Below, piece by piece: positions 1 to 11,031 of a stretch of 64,000 bases of DNA. The stretch is from NCBI RefSeq assembly GCF_000302535.1, contig NC_018708.1:5132936-5196935 (forward strand). Direction: 5' to 3'. This stretch comes from Acidovorax sp. KKS102 (GTDB taxonomy: Bacteria; Pseudomonadota; Gammaproteobacteria; Burkholderiales; Burkholderiaceae_C). The notes below the pieces were generated by a model, which was given only the letters and a program-made list of their open reading frames with translations, had not been told where the DNA came from and searched no databases. The position numbers and the translations under genes were made by a program. Every line of letters begins with the position of its first letter. Within the stretch, counting starts at the first letter, position 1.

Positions 1-101
1 AGTGATGATCAATTGGCTTTTGATATTGCGAATCACTACCATTCAACCATCCCTGCTGCACTGCCGCAGTCTCTGTTGAACCGAAGAAGTAGGAGTCCGC
101 C

Positions 102-374
102 ATGTCCCTCATCCGCCGCGTTGCCCGCCAGAACCAAACCATGCTGATGAAAACGGGCAGCTACTACCTGATCCACATCTGCGTGGCCGCCCTGGTGGCC
201 TATGCCGTCACCGGCAACCTGTGGGCCTCGCTCACTCTGAGCCTGCTGGAGCCCACGGTGCAGGCGGTGGCCTTCTTCTTCCATGAAAAGGCGTGGGACC
301 GGGCGGGCCGGCGCGCTGCACGCCAAAGCGCTACGGCATCGCCCAGTGGCAGTCCAGCCATCCAGGGCGTCTGA
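102..374 (+). CDS. DUF2061 family small membrane protein
   Basis: A 90-residue protein of unknown role. The central part (about residues 15-65) carries the DUF2061 pattern: a MKTGSYY-type opening, a hydrophobic segment rich in Ala and Val, a short polar turn (VTGNLWASL), and a second hydrophobic segment ending in FFFHEKAWDR. This predicts two membrane passes. The last 25 residues are polar and poorly conserved in appearance. The ATG at 102 is preceded by AGGAG at 91-95 with 6-nt spacing, which fixes the start. It seems to be a stand-alone gene. The family has no established function; the membrane location is inferred from hydrophobicity only. Confidence 0.85.
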   Translation: MSLIRRVARQNQTMLMKTGSYYLIHICVAALVAYAVTGNLWASLTLSLLEPTVQAVAFFFHEKAWDRAGRRAARQSATASPSGSPAIQGV

Positions 375-400
375 ACAAACTCACGACAAGGAGCACCGCT

Positions 401-496
401 ATGTACGCCATTCCACTGCGCAGCCGCACCGCCACGGGCCTGGCCTTTCAACGCTGGCTGGTCCAGCGCCTGGCGGGGCTGGCGCATACCAATTGA
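401..496 (+). CDS. possible small protein of 31 residues
   Basis: A short reading frame beginning MYAIPLRSRTATGLAF and rich in Arg, Leu and Ala, ending at a TGA immediately followed by TAA. The support is a good AAGGAG ribosome-binding site at 388-393, 7 nt before the ATG, and its position 26 bp after the DUF2061 gene on the same strand. I do not recognise the product. The composition (amphipathic, net positive) would allow a small membrane-associated peptide, but this is a guess. It may also be a chance frame. Confidence 0.4.
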   Translation: MYAIPLRSRTATGLAFQRWLVQRLAGLAHTN

Positions 497-607
497 TAAG
501 CGATAAGCGTGATAACGGGCAGTCCTCTGTGCCTTCGCCAGAAACGAACATGCCCCGGCCAGCGGGGCATGGGGCGGGAATACAAACGGGCGCGGAATGG
601 GCAGGGC

Positions 608-913
608 TCAGGCCTTCACATCCAGCAAGGAGCCCATCATCTCGTCCTGCGTCTTGATGGTCTGCAAGTTCGCCTTGAACGCGTAGGTGGCCGACATCTG
701 CTCCACCGCCTCCTGTTCCAGCGCCACGCCCTTGGCGTCCTGTTCGCGCTGCACCGTGGCGCGCACACCGGCGCTTTCGGCCACTTCTTCTTGTGCAACC
801 ACCTCGCGGCGGTAGCCGGGGGTGTTCATGTTGGCCACGTTGTTGGCCGACGCGTCCAGCCGCAACTGGGCGGCCTGAAGGCCTGAACTGCCGATGGAGG
901 AAATACTGGCCAT
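608..913 (-). CDS. orphan flagellar rod/hook-like protein (FlgB/FlgC-type)
   Basis: A 101-residue protein whose N-terminus (SGLQAAQLRLDASANNVAN) followed by MNTPGYRR is the signature helix of axial flagellar rod and hook proteins, and whose C-terminus (ATYAFKANLQTIKTQDEMMG) resembles the matching C-terminal helix of FlgC and FlgG. Almost nothing lies between the two helices, so this is a minimal version of the family (FlgC is about 135-150 residues). The ATG at 913 is chosen because the motif begins about 10 residues later; a longer frame to 1048 has no family support. No other flagellar genes lie nearby. It could form a small export-apparatus or rod accessory, but the function is not established. 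Confidence 0.75.
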   Translation of the reverse strand: MASISSIGSSGLQAAQLRLDASANNVANMNTPGYRREVVAQEEVAESAGVRATVQREQDAKGVALEQEAVEQMSATYAFKANLQTIKTQDEMMGSLLDVKA

Positions 914-1007
914 GGGCGCTGCTCCCGATGTCACACAATGTTGCAAAGAAGGCGAATTGTCCGCCTCACCGCAGTCGCTGGCAAGCCGCAGCCCCGCAAT
1001 GCCCCTG

Positions 1008-1898
1008 TCAGCGACCGGGGCGGTGCGCGTCTTCCAGGCATTGCGCAAACGCCTGGGCCGCGCGGGCGGGCGCAGGCGAGCGGCGCATCAGGCTCACAAA
1101 TTGGCAGTGGTAGTGGAACAGCGACGGATTCACGGCCTGCATGCGGCCCTGGCGCTCGAAGGCCTCGGCATAGTGATCGGGCAAGAACCCCAGAAAGCGG
1201 CCCGACAGGATCAGCGTGGCAATGGACTCCTGGTCAAAACCCGTGGCCGCGCGCTGCAGCCGGGCCTGGTGGCTCAGCTCCATGTTGGGCGAGTGGTAGC
1301 CCAGCCCCGCAAACTGGTAGCCCCGCACCGCGTGCCAGTCGGCCGGGGGCGATGACGCCCCAAACAGCGGGTGGCCCGCACCGCAATACAGCAGCATGGT
1401 CTCGCCAAACAGGTCGGCATAGGCCAGGCTTTGCGAGCTGCGGTGCGCAGGGATGATGCCCACCTGGTAGCTGCCGTCGATCACGCCACGCTCGATGGCG
1501 TTGATGGAGCCCACATGCAGCTGCAGCTGCACATCGGGCGCCTGGGCGGTGAAAGCGGCTATCGCCTCGCCAATGCGGGCGGCCGGGTTGCTGGCGGTCT
1601 TGTCGAACACCGCCACGGCCAGCTGCCCGCCCATGCGCGAATGGATGTCGTCCACGCTGTCGCGAAAGCTGCGCACCGAGGCCAGCAGGCGCAGGGTTTC
1701 GTCGTACACCCGCTGCCCCTCGGCCGTCAGCGCAAACCCCGCCCGCCCCCGGCGGCACAGCGTGAGGCCCAGGCGGGCTTCCAGGTCCTTGATGTGGCGG
1801 CTCACAGTGCTGGTGCCGATGTTCAGCTCCAGCTCGGCGGCCGACATGCCGCCGCACTCCACCACGCTCTTGAAGACCTGCAAAAGGCGCAGGTCCAT
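1008..1898 (-). CDS. LysR-family transcriptional regulator
   Basis: A 296-residue regulator with an N-terminal winged helix-turn-helix (starting MDLRLLQVFKSVVECGG, with the recognition helix in GTSTVSRHIKDLEARLG) and a C-terminal LysR substrate-binding domain. Length is typical. An upstream ATG at 1988 would add 30 Pro/Ala-rich residues; I prefer 1898 because LysR proteins normally begin two or three residues before this helix, but neither start has a clear ribosome-binding site. It is divergent from the aminotransferase gene at 2118, so it probably controls the aminotransferase/DJ-1/mmsA group. The inducer is unknown; the beta-alanine or beta-aminoisobutyrate link is inferred from the neighbours. 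Confidence 0.88.
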   Translation of the reverse strand: MDLRLLQVFKSVVECGGMSAAELELNIGTSTVSRHIKDLEARLGLTLCRRGRAGFALTAEGQRVYDETLRLLASVRSFRDSVDDIHSRMGGQLAVAVFDKTASNPAARIGEAIAAFTAQAPDVQLQLHVGSINAIERGVIDGSYQVGIIPAHRSSQSLAYADLFGETMLLYCGAGHPLFGASSPPADWHAVRGYQFAGLGYHSPNMELSHQARLQRAATGFDQESIATLILSGRFLGFLPDHYAEAFERQGRMQAVNPSLFHYHCQFVSLMRRSPAPARAAQAFAQCLEDAHRPGR

Positions 1899-1994
1899 GT
1901 CGCTGAGCTGGCCCAGCACGGCGCGGTGTTTTCCAGGTCCGGCAGGCGCGGAGATGGGTGGGGGTGGAGCGGGGTCTTTTACTTGCATAAATCG

Positions 1995-2009
1995 TCAAGT
2001 AAACATTGA
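1995..2009. promoter_or_regulatory. putative LysR operator between divergent genes
   Basis: An inverted repeat TCAA-N7-TTGA lies in the 110-220 bp divergent region between the LysR gene and the aminotransferase gene. LysR proteins commonly bind T-N11-A-like dyads in this position. A TTGACG stretch overlaps it on the minus strand and could serve as a -35 element for the regulator. This is a pattern match only. Confidence 0.4.
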
Positions 2010-2060
2010 TATTGGATTATTTGAGAGATTAACAGGCGGCGCAACAATGCCCTACGTCAA

Positions 2061-2078
2061 GCCCCAGGCCGCTGGGGC
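2061..2078 (+). promoter_or_regulatory. hairpin in the leader of the aminotransferase gene
   Basis: A perfect 7-bp stem GCCCCAG/CTGGGGC with a GCCG loop sits about 40 nt before the aminotransferase start, followed 8 nt later by a run of five T. It could act as a weak terminator or attenuator, or protect the 5' end of the mRNA. Confidence 0.35.
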
Positions 2079-2117
2079 TGTCCGCTTTTTGTCGCCGCCT
2101 TTGCACTGGAGAACCCC

Positions 2118-3479
2118 ATGAGCTTCGTCAACATCGAAAAACCCGCCGCTGGTGCCGAAGGCCCCCGCATGGACGCCGAGTGGCTGGACGCGCACTGGAT
2201 GCCCTACACGGCCAACCGCCAGTTCAAGGCCAACCCGCGCATGATCGTGGAGGGCAGCGGCGCCTACTACACCGACTCCGAAGGCCGCAAGATTTTTGAC
2301 GGCCTCTCGGGCCTGTGGTGCGCGGGCCTGGGCCATGGCCGCCGCGAGATCGCCGAGGCCATTGGCAAGCAGGCCATGAAGCTCGATTACGCGCCCGCCT
2401 TCCAGTTTGGCCACCCGCTGTCGTTCGAGCTGGCCAACCGCGTCAAAGAGCTGACACCCGCAGGGCTGGACTATGTGTTCTTCACCGGCTCGGGCTCCGA
2501 GTCGGCCGACACATCGCTGAAGATGGCCCGCGCCTACTGGCGCGCCAAGGGCCAGGGCACCAAGACGCGCCTGATCGGTCGCGAAAAGGGCTACCACGGC
2601 GTGAACTTTGGCGGCATCTCGGTGGGCGGCATCGTGGCCAACCGCAAGCTGTTTGGCCAGGGCGTGGAGGCCGACCACCTGCCCCACACCCAGCCACCCG
2701 CAGGCTCGTTCCACAAGGGCATGCCGCCCACGGGCAAGGAGCTGGCCGACCGCCTGCTGGAAGTGATTGCGCTGCACGATGCATCGAACATCGCCGCCGT
2801 CATCGTCGAGCCCTTCTCCGGCTCGGCCGGTGTGGTGATCCCGCCCGTGGGCTACCTGCAGCGCCTGCGCGAGATCTGCACACAAAACAACATCTTGCTG
2901 ATTTTTGACGAGGTGATCAGCGGTTTTGGCCGCAGCGGCGCCTGGACGGGTGCTGAAGCCTTTGGCGTGACGCCCGACATCCTGAACTTTGCCAAGCAGG
3001 TCACCAACGGCGCGCAGCCGCTGGGCGGCGTGGTGGCCACCAAAGAGATCTACGACACGTTCATGGCGGCAGGCGGGCCGGAGTACATGCTCGAATTCCC
3101 GCACGGCTACACCTACTCGGCCCACCCGGTGGCCTGCGCAGCGGGCATTGCGGCTCTCGACATCCTGCAAAAGGAAGACATGATCGGCCGCGTCAAGGCG
3201 CTGGCCCCGTACTTTGAGAACGCGGTGCACAGCCTCAAGGGCGCCAAGCACGTGGCCGACATACGCAACTTTGGCCTGGCTGCCGGCTTCACCATTGCTG
3301 CCGTGCCCGGCGAGCCCGCCAAGCGCCCGTATGAAATTGCGATGAACTGCTGGAAGAAGGGCTTTTACGTACGGTACGGTGGCGACACCATCCAGCTGGC
3401 ACCGCCCTTCATCAGCACCCAGGCCGAAATCGACCGCCTGATCAGCGCCCTGGGCGACGCGCTGCACGAAACAGCGTAA
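2118..3479 (+). CDS. omega-amino acid:pyruvate aminotransferase (class III)
   Basis: A 453-residue pyridoxal-phosphate enzyme of aminotransferase class III. Visible family features are the PLP-phosphate loop FTGSGSESADTSLKMAR, the cofactor-contacting Asp264 in LLIFDEVISGFGR, and the Schiff-base lysine Lys293 in NFAKQVTNGAQPLGG. The opening WMPYTANRQFKANPRM is typical of beta-alanine:pyruvate or omega-amino acid:pyruvate transaminases, which convert beta-alanine to malonate semialdehyde, or 3-aminoisobutyrate to methylmalonate semialdehyde. The mmsA-type dehydrogenase two genes downstream would take the resulting semialdehyde. GGAGAACCCC precedes the ATG. The exact substrate cannot be read from sequence. 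Confidence 0.92.
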   Translation: MSFVNIEKPAAGAEGPRMDAEWLDAHWMPYTANRQFKANPRMIVEGSGAYYTDSEGRKIFDGLSGLWCAGLGHGRREIAEAIGKQAMKLDYAPAFQFGHPLSFELANRVKELTPAGLDYVFFTGSGSESADTSLKMARAYWRAKGQGTKTRLIGREKGYHGVNFGGISVGGIVANRKLFGQGVEADHLPHTQPPAGSFHKGMPPTGKELADRLLEVIALHDASNIAAVIVEPFSGSAGVVIPPVGYLQRLREICTQNNILLIFDEVISGFGRSGAWTGAEAFGVTPDILNFAKQVTNGAQPLGGVVATKEIYDTFMAAGGPEYMLEFPHGYTYSAHPVACAAGIAALDILQKEDMIGRVKALAPYFENAVHSLKGAKHVADIRNFGLAAGFTIAAVPGEPAKRPYEIAMNCWKKGFYVRYGGDTIQLAPPFISTQAEIDRLISALGDALHETA

Positions 3480-3500
3480 GCCGACAGTCGCGGCCAAGCC

Positions 3501-4130
3501 ATGCGCATCTCTATCCTCACCTTCGACGCCTTCAACGACCTCGACTCGCTCGTGGCGTTTGGCATGCTCAGCCGCATCGCGCTGCTGGGCGACGCGGACT
3601 GGCAGGTGCGCATTGCGAGCCCCACGCCGCGCGTCACGTCCATGAACGGGCTCACCATCGACGCACATGAAGACCTGAGCCAGTTGGCCCAGGCCGATGC
3701 GGTGCTGGTGGGCAGCGGCATGAAGACGCGCGAGGTGGCGAACACCCCGGCGCTGATGGAGCAGCTGCGTGCGCTGAACCCTGACTGCCAATTGCTGGCG
3801 GCGCAGTGCTCGGGCACCTTTTTGCTCAGCCGCCTGGGCCTGCTCCGCGGCACGCCCGCGTGCACGGACCTGACCAGCAAACCCTGGGTGGTGGAGTCGG
3901 GCGTGGACGTGGTGCCGCGCGCCTTCACCGCCCGTGGCAATGTGGCCACGGCGGGTGGGTGCCTGGCGTCGCAGTACCTGGTGGCGTGGCTGCTGGCACG
4001 CCTCAAGGGGCTGGACGCCGCGCGCGAGGTGCTGCACTACTTTGCCCCGGTGGGCGAAAAACAGGAATACATCGACCGCGCGCTGGCGCATGTGCTGCCG
4101 GTCTTGGAGCTCCAGGCCGCGGCAGCCTAG
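3501..4130 (+). CDS. DJ-1/PfpI-family protein (GATase1-like)
   Basis: A 209-residue single-domain protein of the DJ-1/PfpI superfamily. It opens with the beta-strand MRISILTFDAFNDLDSLVAF and has the nucleophile-elbow cysteine Cys103 in AAQCSGTFLLS. It resembles the N-terminal domain of GATase1-type AraC regulators but has no helix-turn-helix, so it is probably an enzyme or stress protein (isonitrile hydratase, chaperone or glyoxalase-like activities are known in the superfamily). It starts 21 bp after the aminotransferase and lies upstream of mmsA, which suggests one transcript and perhaps a role in handling a reactive semialdehyde. That role is inference. Confidence 0.85.
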   Translation: MRISILTFDAFNDLDSLVAFGMLSRIALLGDADWQVRIASPTPRVTSMNGLTIDAHEDLSQLAQADAVLVGSGMKTREVANTPALMEQLRALNPDCQLLAAQCSGTFLLSRLGLLRGTPACTDLTSKPWVVESGVDVVPRAFTARGNVATAGGCLASQYLVAWLLARLKGLDAAREVLHYFAPVGEKQEYIDRALAHVLPVLELQAAAA

Positions 4131-4198
4131 TTACTATTAATTTGATAGCTTGTGGCGCATATCGCACTAGCGCTTCCGGCACTTTTTACCTGAAATCA
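4131..4198 (+). repeat. dispersed short repeat, copy R1
   Basis: This copy has the order TTTGATAGC, then ATCGCACTAGCGC, then TTTTTACCTGAAATC, the same block order as the other copies in the window. It fills the whole gap between the DJ-1-like stop codon and the mmsA ATG at 4201, so the mmsA translation start context is repeat-derived and shows no Shine-Dalgarno sequence. Confidence 0.8.
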
Positions 4199-4200
4199 TC

Positions 4201-5718
<1,518 letters not shown>

Positions 5719-5748
5719 AGCATCCGTCAGCGTTCAATTTTCAACGAC

Positions 5749-5773
5749 AAAGGCCCCACGCGGGGCCTTTTTT
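5749..5773 (+). terminator. intrinsic terminator after mmsA
   Basis: The stem AAAGGCCCC/GGGGCCTTT with an ACGC loop is followed by further T residues. It ends the aminotransferase/DJ-1/mmsA transcript. Confidence 0.9.
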
Positions 5774-6126
5774 CGTTCCATGCCTCGACATAGCGTTTGA
5801 AGACAAGGCACCCCAATGATCACGGCTGGCGCGGCATGCAGCCTTTTGACGCCAAAAGAGCCCATGAAGCAACCCGTTTCGGACAACTGAGGTCTTGCCC
5901 CTCAAAAAGCAAAACACCTCATAGCTTTTGTGCATGGATATGGGGGTCTCAAAACCCTGTCCACACGACACAATGAATGGGCAAACAGCCCGCAGGTAAG
6001 CAGATTCGCTTACTAGGGTTTTTACGCACATCCCCCTACAATCGCAGACCCTTACAAAGCTGACAGCCTGCTGCAGACCCGCTGGAGTACGGTTTTGGCC
6101 CCTCACCCCTGAGTTGGAGACACTGA
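5774..6126. other. 353-bp gene-free stretch upstream of maeB
   Basis: There is no convincing gene here. The sequence is less GC-rich than its surroundings. A TACAAT at 6038-6043 could be the -10 of the maeB promoter, with only a weak -35 17 bp upstream. TTGGAGACACTG just before position 6127 supplies the maeB ribosome-binding site. The rest (5774-6000) shows nothing I can name. Confidence 0.45.
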
Positions 6127-8472
<2,346 letters not shown>

Positions 8473-8521
8473 GCCAATATCCGGTAGCAAGCGCTAACTT
8501 AAAACCCTTGCAAAGCCCTTC

Positions 8522-8558
8522 AGCGTCTGCCCAATCTTTGTGCAGACGCTTGCTTTTT
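8522..8558 (+). terminator. intrinsic terminator after maeB
   Basis: The stem AGCGTCTGC/GCAGACGCT spans an 11-nt loop and is followed by TGCTTTTT, 50 bp after the maeB stop codon. Confidence 0.85.
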
Positions 8559-8626
8559 GGGGACCGTTGAGCGACACTAACGGCTCGAAATTTCGGGTTA
8601 ACCCGTAGTTTCTGAAAGGTTCGTTG

Positions 8627-9034
8627 ATGCTGAAGGCTGTAGCCACCCGGGCGCGCAAGGCAGGGTTATTGTGTGTTTTGGGTGTTGCTTTCGTGCTGTC
8701 TCCGGTTGCGGGACATGCCCGGAAATCCCCGTCCGAAAGCGGGTCCACCACCCCCATCGCACTGGCCGAGTTGCCGCCCCAAGGGCGGACAACGTATGCG
8801 CTGATCCGTGAGGGCGGGCCCTTTCCGTACGACAAGGACGGATCGGTTTTTGGCAATCGCGAGCGGCTGTTACCCGCCCAAAAGCGGGGCTACTACCGTG
8901 AATACACCGTCAGAACACCAGGATCGCGCGACCGGGGAGCCCGGCGCATCGTGTGTGGCGGCAAGCCCCGGACACCGGACGCCTGCTACTACACCAGCGA
9001 CCACTACGCCAGTTTTCGCGAGATCGTCGAGTAA
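8627..9034 (+). CDS. secreted guanyl-specific ribonuclease (N1/T1, barnase-like)
   Basis: A 135-residue precursor. An N-terminal signal peptide (Arg and Lys followed by a hydrophobic run LLCVLGVAFVLSPVAG, with a likely cut after GHA) directs export. The mature part, about 105 residues, matches the microbial ribonuclease N1/T1 fold: FPYDKDGSVFGNRERLLP, YREYTV with catalytic Glu92, RGARRIV with Arg107, and SDHYASF with catalytic His126. All three catalytic positions are present, so the enzyme should cleave RNA after guanosine. GAAAGG lies 7 nt before the ATG; a TTG one codon earlier is possible. The barstar-like gene 137 bp downstream is the expected protective partner. Confidence 0.88.
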   Translation: MLKAVATRARKAGLLCVLGVAFVLSPVAGHARKSPSESGSTTPIALAELPPQGRTTYALIREGGPFPYDKDGSVFGNRERLLPAQKRGYYREYTVRTPGSRDRGARRIVCGGKPRTPDACYYTSDHYASFREIVE

Positions 9035-9171
9035 CCCCCTGCGGTGTGCGCCAGCCAGCCCATCCCTGAAAACGTACGCCGCGCCCCATTGAATTCCCCA
9101 TTCACAGGCCGCATCCTGCAGCCTGTGAGATGCCAGAAGTTTGTGGACTTTATAAAGAAAGAGTAGCGGAG

Positions 9172-9597
9172 ATGCAGACGCCACTTCGTAAAGACCTGGA
9201 AACGCCACTGCGTGGCGTGCGCACCAACATCGTGCAGTCCATTCGCGCCTTCCGCGTGCAGGACCTGCAGGATGCAGCCACCTCCATGGGTCACCATTTC
9301 TTGTACGCCAATCTGGCCCACGCGCAGTCCAAGCAGGATGTGCTAGACCTGATTGCCGCCCAATTCACGTTCCCATCGCACTTCGGCAAGAACTTCGATG
9401 CGTTGTACGACTGCATGACAGACCCTTTGCACAAATCGGGCCCGCAGCCTGGTTTCATTGTGGTGCTGGAGCAGATTCCGGCCACGGGCAAGTTCGACAA
9501 GGAAGCGCGCGAGCAGCTGCTCGACATCTTCCGTGACGCGGCCGACTACTGGGGCGATCGCAAGATCCCCTTCCGGTGTTTCTATTCTTTTCTGTAG
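9172..9597 (+). CDS. barstar-family ribonuclease inhibitor
   Basis: A 141-residue cytoplasmic protein of the barstar family. The diagnostic core is FPSHFGKNFDALYDCMTDPL (about residues 65-84), matching the barstar helix and loop that plug the ribonuclease active site, followed by a beta-strand GFIVVLEQIP. The chosen ATG at 9172 follows AAAGAG with about 8-nt spacing; an in-frame ATG at 9130 would add 14 residues. It lies directly downstream of the secreted ribonuclease, the usual enzyme-inhibitor layout. It probably neutralises any ribonuclease that folds before export. Binding is inferred from family and context. Confidence 0.88.
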   Translation: MQTPLRKDLETPLRGVRTNIVQSIRAFRVQDLQDAATSMGHHFLYANLAHAQSKQDVLDLIAAQFTFPSHFGKNFDALYDCMTDPLHKSGPQPGFIVVLEQIPATGKFDKEAREQLLDIFRDAADYWGDRKIPFRCFYSFL

Positions 9598-9630
9598 CCC
9601 GTTCTGCATCCACCAGCCAAGCAGAACGGG
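9598..9630 (+). terminator. perfect inverted repeat after the barstar gene
   Basis: The stem CCCGTTCTGC/GCAGAACGGG has a 13-nt loop and begins at the nucleotide after the barstar stop codon. There is no U-tract, so it may be a processing or stability hairpin rather than a true terminator. Confidence 0.5.
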
Positions 9631-9792
9631 CGAACGAGGCTAGCGACACCCAGGCCGTCGAAGGCATCGAGATCAACGGCGAACCCGCTGAAAAGATGCC
9701 CACAGACAAACTTGTGGACGTATCGCCCATGGCGCTGCGCATGAGCAGCCCTTTCAACGCCGGGTACTGGCTCAGCGCCGCATAACTCGGTA

Positions 9793-9890
9793 CATCCCCC
9801 TGAGCGGCTACGCCGCTTCCCCCTTCTCTCGGCTTCGCCGGGAAGGGGGACGACACCAGCGCGGCGGGGCGGCCCTTGCGCGGTGTCTCT
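9793..9890 (+). repeat. about 100-bp palindromic repeat, copy A
   Basis: The block order is CATCCCCCTGAG, CTTCCCCCTTCTCT, GGGAAGGGGGACG, then GCGCGGCGGGGCGGCCCTTG. The same blocks occur in reverse orientation at 10918-11022. The CCCCCTTC/GAAGGGGG parts can pair with each other. It lies in the 464-bp gap between the barstar gene and rsmA; apart from this, the hairpin at 9598 and repeat R2, I see nothing in that gap. Confidence 0.75.
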
Positions 9891-10024
9891 CGCATGGTAT
9901 CTCTCCCATCGTCAAGGGCAGAATTGAATCAAGCGCCTGCCACACCCAAGGCAGGCCTTTTTTTCCTGCCATTGATGCGAATGATGTGGGTGCACTGCAC
10001 CCCATTTTTTTGCCCCCATAGACC

Positions 10025-10068
10025 GCTAGCACCCATCCAGTAAGCGCTGCGAGCTATCAATTCAAGAG
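10025..10068 (-). repeat. dispersed short repeat, copy R2
   Basis: On the minus strand it reads ATTGATAGCT, then GCAGCGCTTACTGG, then GCTAGCGG. It overlaps the rsmA stop codon (10062-10064), so the last codon or two of rsmA and its terminator codon appear to derive from the repeat. Confidence 0.7.
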
Positions 10069-10841
10069 CAATTCTGCGCCAGCGCCACGTACTCAGCCAC
10101 AGGCACTTCCTCGGCGCGGCGCTGGGTGTCGAATTCGCCAGCAAACTGGCGGGCTTCGAGCCAGCGGCCCAGCGTGTGGCGCAAGAGCTTGCGGCGCTGG
10201 CTGAAAGCCACCTGGACCAATTCTTCCAGCACCGGAATCGATAGCGGTGCCGGCTCGGCATACGGCACCATGCGCACGACGGCGCTGTCCACGCGGGGCG
10301 GGGGGTCGAAGCTCTCGGGCGGCACGAACAGCACGTTTTCCATGGCGTAGCGCCACTGCAGCATGACCGACAGGCGCCCGTAGTCGCCAGTGGCGGGGCT
10401 GGCCACCATGCGGTCGATCACTTCCTTTTGCAGCATGAAGTGCTGGTCTTCGATGACCTGCACATGGTCCAGCAGGTGGAAAAGGATGGGGGTGGAGATG
10501 TTGTAGGGCAAGTTGCCCACCACGCGCAGCCGCAATCCCGGCTGCCCGGCCTTGTCGCGCAGAGTCTGCGCGAGCGCCGTGAAGTCCACCTTCAGCACGT
10601 CGGACTCGATCACATCGAGCTGCCCATGCAGGCGCAGGCGCAGGGCCAGGTCGCGGTCCAGTTCGATGACGGTAAGGCGCCCCAGTCGCTCCACCAGGGG
10701 CTGCGTCAGCGCGGCCAGGCCAGGCCCGATCTCGACCATGGGCTGGCCGGGCAGCGGCGCAATGGCCTGCACGATGCCGTCGATGATGCCCTGGTCGGAC
10801 AGGAAATGTTGTCCGAAGCGCTTGCGGGGAATGTGTTTCAT
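10062..10841 (-). CDS. rsmA: 16S rRNA adenine(1518/1519) dimethyltransferase
   Basis: A 259-residue SAM-dependent methyltransferase (KsgA) that dimethylates A1518 and A1519 in helix 45 of 16S rRNA late in 30S assembly. Family marks are the start [15 protein letters not shown], the SAM loop [11 protein letters not shown], the acidic end of beta-2 (VIELDRD) and the catalytic NLPYNIS motif. The C-terminal domain includes [15 protein letters not shown]. The ATG at 10841 fits the family; the open frame to 11024 runs into repeat sequence and is not coding. It follows surA and lptD in the same orientation, a common arrangement, but pdxA, often present between surA and rsmA, is absent here. Confidence 0.96.
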   Translation of the reverse strand: MKHIPRKRFGQHFLSDQGIIDGIVQAIAPLPGQPMVEIGPGLAALTQPLVERLGRLTVIELDRDLALRLRLHGQLDVIESDVLKVDFTALAQTLRDKAGQPGLRLRVVGNLPYNISTPILFHLLDHVQVIEDQHFMLQKEVIDRMVASPATGDYGRLSVMLQWRYAMENVLFVPPESFDPPPRVDSAVVRMVPYAEPAPLSIPVLEELVQVAFSQRRKLLRHTLGRWLEARQFAGEFDTQRRAEEVPVAEYVALAQNCS

Positions 10842-10917
10842 GCCATTGGCTCGCTGATGTCTTCGATATGCCGAGCCACGGCATGCGAGATATGCAAGGG
10901 GCGCGATCCAGACCAGC

Positions 10918-11022
10918 GGCCGCCGCGCAAGGGCCGCCCCGCCGCGCTGGCGGCGTCCCCCTTCCCGAATCGCGCAGCGATTTGAGAGAAGGGGGAAGGC
11001 GCGCAGCGCCTCAGGGGGATGC
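10918..11022 (-). repeat. about 100-bp palindromic repeat, copy B
   Basis: Read on the minus strand it matches copy A (9793-9890) block by block: CATCCCCCTGAGG, CTTCCCCCTTCTCT, GGGAAGGGGGACG, GCGCGGCGGGGCGGCCCTTG. The loop between the two C/G-rich arms differs in length and sequence. The two copies bracket rsmA in inverted orientation. Confidence 0.75.
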
Positions 11023-11031
11023 ACTTATTCA

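Noticed and set aside
2052..4091. A 679-codon frame opposite the aminotransferase and DJ-1 genes
   Set aside because: Antisense to two well-supported genes and without any motif.
9576..9785. A 69-codon frame overlapping the barstar 3' end
   Set aside because: It starts inside the barstar gene in another frame, runs through the hairpin at 9598-9630 and has no ribosome-binding site.
10842..11024. N-terminal extension of rsmA
   Set aside because: The extra codons are repeat copy B and read as Arg/Gly-rich noise; the family start is at 10841.
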